64,000 nucleotides of DNA from Phanerochaete sordida (taxonomy: Eukaryota > Basidiomycota > Agaricomycetes > Polyporales > Phanerochaetaceae), in the NCBI GenBank assembly GCA_019973155.2, contig BPQB01000033.1, positions 186,001-250,000 on the forward strand. Reading direction: 5' to 3'. How positions within the stretch are numbered: position 1 is the stretch's first letter; each line of letters begins with the position of its first letter. Positions 60,797-64,000 of this stretch are shown one piece after another. The notes under the pieces are model-generated. The model worked only from the letters and a program-made list of their open reading frames with translations. It was not told the DNA's origin and did not search any database. Position numbers and translations under genes: made by a program.

Positions 60797-63095
60797 TTAA
60801 TCAATATCGGATTTCTCGGGACCTACACGCCCCTTGTCCCAATAATGCATGGAAATTGCGATCTGCTTTGCGAGAAGCTCCAGGGTCCAGGCTTCAGGCA
60901 TGCTCCAACGCTTCTCGAAGTCCGGCAGTTTCTCTGGGTAGCTCGAAATTAGGATTTCGCATACGGCACGCTTTGAGGCCTCAATAGCGCCAATGATCCA
61001 CCTGTAAGGAAGGGCTTAGTGATCGCAGGCTCACAAGTGGACGTCAAGGACACCGACCCGTGCCGCGCGCTCACGCCTTCGCCTGCAAAGTGCAGCATTC
61101 CTCCCGCGGCTGGGCGAGTGAGCACGCTATACGTCATGGCGAACTGTCCGGGAGAGAAGAAGCCCCAGGAGCCTGTACGGAAGTAGCGCCGATCAGTACA
61201 CATTGGCGGCCATGGATACACGGCGTACCCAACGTGTAAGGGTCCAAGCCCCAGTGCTGAATGACTGCGTTCTGCCACGCATTGTTGAGAAACTCGCGGC
61301 CGGCGTCATTGAATCCGTGAATGTCAACGAGGTCATTGATGACTGTGTTCTTGAGCACCGCCGCCGCCTCTGGGGCCGCAAGGCCCGCCCACGGTTGCGC
61401 GTCCGCGTCTGTGCCGTAGCATGCCATGAGGACCGTCGACGGCAGACTGTCGTCCACGCCGTGGGACGGGTACACGACGCGGCGAACCAGGCGGTCGGTG
61501 AAGCTCTGCCCGCCGACGATCTTGCCGAACGCGCCGTACTTCTTCATGAGCGCGTCGTTCTGCCACCACGCGGTCCTGAACTTCACGCCGATCTTCACCG
61601 CTGACGTGTACGAGAGCGAGCGCACCGCCAAGCTCTGCCAAATATCGAGCTCGGCGCGCGACAGGTCCATGGCGCGTAGACACGGTAGTGTCGTGGTGGT
61701 GATGACGTGCCCGAAGTGTTCCACGCCGCCTTTCGCGGTCTGCACGGCCATAAACTGGTGGTTCGTGTCGTGGTGAGCCTGAAGGGCGGTGACAGGAGTT
61801 TCCGTCTGTAGGTCGTGTAGTGCACCCCCCTGCCTCTTCAGATGCTGCAGCAGCTTCTCCGCGATCTCGCTCGACCCGCCTCTGGCAACACTCGCGCGTC
61901 AGCAGGGAAAGGAGGGAATGTTCTACTGAACATACTCAATGGAGTACCATTTGGCTTCCTTCTCATCTGGGTCCTCAAATGTCAGCTCCTCGAGCACCGC
62001 CTCAGTGAGCGCACTATCGAAGGACGACGTGTTCTGGCCGATTGTCTCGCACCAGTTGACGACCATCACTGGATACGGCATGAGCTTCTTCTTGTCGAGC
62101 TCCGGCTTATAGTCTTTGCGTCGTCCCTGCATGTACGCTCGCGTCGAGTAGATATCATGCTCCATCAAGAGTTTATAGCCTTCATCACCACCAGCTTTCA
62201 CGACCTTCTTCTGTGCGTCCTCCTTGGGTGCGTCTCGCTTGAGTGCGTCCTTGAACGGCTTCGTCACGTTCTGCATGCAATCGTGCACGCCTATTAGGTC
62301 AATTTCATGAGGAACGCCCGGGAACAGGAAATGCGCTGCAGTGTGTATGTCTGAGTGACCACGCTTACGGCGGATGCCATTGTACAGCAGCGTTGAGTTG
62401 GCTTCCCGGTCTTGGAGGTAGTAGTCGAGCTTATTCAGCTTCAGCTCTTCAAAGAGATCGAAGAGCTGTCGCATGATGGGCGTCTCAGGAAAGCGCATGG
62501 CTCCCATGTCCTTGAGGCAGAGATCAGCTATTAAGCCCACGATTAACGGTGACATTACTTGCGATGTAGTCCCACTGCGAATTCGGCTTGTTCTGCGTGA
62601 TGGGAGTCTTGGGGGTGCGCGTAGCCCCCGTGTCCTTGACACAGACATCAGCTATCAAGACCACGAATGATGATAGACATTACTTGCGATGTCGCTCTGC
62701 GAATCCGGATTGTTGAAGGTCTTGCACGTGTAGAGTCTTCCTCCGGTACGTTTGCTGGCTTCATAGATGGTGTATGGAATTTGCACAGACTGCAGAAGGT
62801 ATGCAGCATACAGGCCACCAATTCCGCCACCGATAATTGCGACTTTGTTGCAATCAGACGAGGCTGGGATACTGGTACAAAGACAGCATTAACTCAGTGA
62901 ATAGGGATCAATGCAACGTGATCACAGTACTTACTGCGCGGGCGATCCTAAAGCCTGATAGAGCGGGACGGCAGGCTTGTCATTTCGAACAACCGGGTCA
63001 TGGGCGTCCTGGTACTTCTTGATGATATTTCGCGCGAACCAGTTCACTGGATCCGTCGCGGGGGATTTAGTGGGAGGACTGGACACTTGCGCCAT
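60797..63095 (-). CDS. flavin-containing amine oxidase (L-amino-acid-oxidase-like)
   Basis: FAD enzyme of the amine oxidase (PF01593-type) superfamily. Exons run from MAQVSSPPTKSPATDPVNW (63,095), then VAIIGGGIGGLYAAYLLQS (dinucleotide-binding GxGxxG) and YEASKRTGGRLYT, and the FAD/substrate region KDMGAMRFPETPIMRQLFDL. These are followed by WCETIGQNTSSFDSALTEAV, GGVEHFGHVITTTTLPCLRAM, TAWWQNDALMKKYGAFGKIVGGQSFTDR (substrate domain), GSWGFFSPGQFAMTYSVL, and the C-terminal FAD motif GGMLHFAGEGVSARHG joined to WIIGAIEASKRAVCEIL. It ends GPEKSDID-stop at 60,797-60,799. One exon next to the MGAMRFP motif is tandemly duplicated, inserting about 31 extra residues, with introns of only 31 and 32 nt on either side; whether the insertion is tolerated is unknown. 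Deaminating oxidation of an L-amino acid with H2O2 release is the family's usual reaction. Confidence 0.85.
62528..62690 (-). repeat. tandem exon+intron duplication in the amine oxidase gene
   Basis: Introns at 62,652-62,683 (32 nt) and 62,528-62,558 (31 nt) start GTAATGTC and end TWATAG, with a 93-nt exon between them. That exon (DVCVKDTGATRTPKTP, then NSQWDYIA) repeats the start of the following exon (DLCLKDMGAMRFPETP) and the end of the preceding one (DSQSDIA). Period is 124 bp. Splicing at these short introns keeps the frame; reading through does not. Confidence 0.7.
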
Positions 63096-63571
63096 TTCAG
63101 AGCTGGCTCTGCCAAGAGAGAAAGGGGGTCTACAGATAGCGGACGACAACACGAATGCCGTGAACAACGCTTTTATATACTTGGATGCTGCGCACCATGG
63201 ATTGAAAGACCTTCCCGTCCTAGGATGGCTCTCCAGCCTCGGAACCACGGCACACTATTTCCAGCTAGGGTCCCAGCCCTAGGACGGTAGGCCACTTTAC
63301 GCACGGGCCACTGTATCACAGGAAAGTGTTTGACTGTACCTCTCACGCTGTCAATATACAGGAGCGTTATGGAAGTATCATGATGCTCACGAGACGTGCG
63401 GAAGGTTCGTATTCCCTGGAACGCTGGCTCACCGTATGGCGAGATGAGCTTATCACCGTACTAAATTTCAGAGCCCTTGGACGTGCATTCAATTCGGCCA
63501 CACGCACCAAGGGTCCGCCCTTCGTAAACAAGCATCCAAGTGGCGCCGACCTATCTGGACATCATCTGAAA

Positions 63572-63588
63572 TAGAGAGAGAGAGAGAG
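63572..63588. repeat. short (AG)n microsatellite
   Basis: About eight AG dinucleotides downstream of a short open frame. Confidence 0.8.
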
Positions 63589-63625
63589 TTCATGGATTGG
63601 CGCTTGAGTAGCCAAGCCTGTAAAA

Positions 63626-63909
63626 CGTGACCTACTCACCGAGGGAATGTCGGTGGTGAGGTTATCGCCGACAGTTGTACAATCGCGTATGGCGTACGGT
63701 AGCAAAGGCAGGCCGACACAGCGCGAGAGGCGTTGGGACCGTAGCGATTGCGTGTAGACCTTCCTGTGTGTGGGCAGGGCTGAGAAATTGCAATACTTCA
63801 GAGAGCTAGGTTCACACTCACGGTGGAACAAGGTGTTCTTGGATGAGTCGTCACAGGGTCGAGATACGCATAGCGTCTCGTCAGCTTCCAGTCTAGCGCG
63901 ATAGCTCAA
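63626..63909 (-). CDS. possible exon of a gene running off the window
   Basis: Open minus-strand segment reading YRARLEADETLCVSRPCDD, then VYTQSLRSQRLSRCVGLPLL and YAIRDCTTVGDNLTTDIPSV, followed by GTAGGT at its 3' end, which fits a donor site. No start, no recognised domain, and the rest would lie beyond 64,000 or in small exons I cannot place. Confidence 0.2.
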
Positions 63910-64000
63910 GAATGGTCAGTGACAGCTGACTCTTTAGCTCTGTGCGATGCTTTCATACGCGCATCCCATAGCACATGAGTGTTCACAGGCAGCAAGGGCG

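Overview
The window reads as nuclear DNA of a filamentous basidiomycete, most likely a mushroom-forming Agaricomycete (inference). Genes are GC-rich and cut by many 45-65 nt introns (GTRNGT donor, CTRAC-like branch, YAG acceptor). The families present fit that group: a single-chain URA2-type pyrimidine enzyme, a HET-domain protein, a fungal SLATT protein, a Tnp2-type transposon and tiny hydrophobic Cys-rich peptides. I saw no rRNA, tRNA or CRISPR.

Layout. 1-15.6 kb is ordinary: a FIG4-like SAC phosphatase (5' end missing), a Ser/Ala-rich orphan, an F-box/RCC1-repeat protein, a HET-domain protein, the spliceosomal/ribosomal helicase PRP43 and a Pro/Ala-rich protein. 16.4-20.5 kb holds three micro-genes (37-72 aa hydrophobic, Cys-rich peptides in 2-5 exons) with related promoters. 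20.9-27.9 kb is the complete CAD-type URA2 gene (GATase, CPSase, inactive DHOase-like, ATCase).

28.1-39.5 kb is an accessory island lying between URA2 and a second, truncated copy of its 5' third (39.5-41.6 kb, same orientation). It contains a tandem array in which each repeat carries its own spliceosomal intron (28.5-30.4 kb), 3.7 kb with nothing recognisable, and a 4.2 kb stretch with more than 20 introns and no recognised domain (34.2-38.35 kb). 42.4-44.9 kb is an AzgA-type purine permease. 45.8-48.5 kb is an inverted, block-shuffled copy of the 18.5-20.5 kb micro-gene region, with a fourth micro-gene.

48.8-50.8 kb is a SLATT-domain gene that looks broken. A 6.9 kb Tnp2-type DNA transposon with matching terminal inverted repeats and 7-bp direct repeats (50,877-57,791) sits about 60 bp upstream of its start codon and separates it from its original promoter. 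The transposon carries its transposase and a companion gene. 57.8-60.8 kb is unassigned. 60.8-63.1 kb is a flavin amine oxidase with an internal exon duplication bounded by 31-32 nt introns.

The main points of interest are the micro-gene family, the two intron-dense orphan loci, the mosaic URA2 duplication around them, and the transposon/SLATT lesion.
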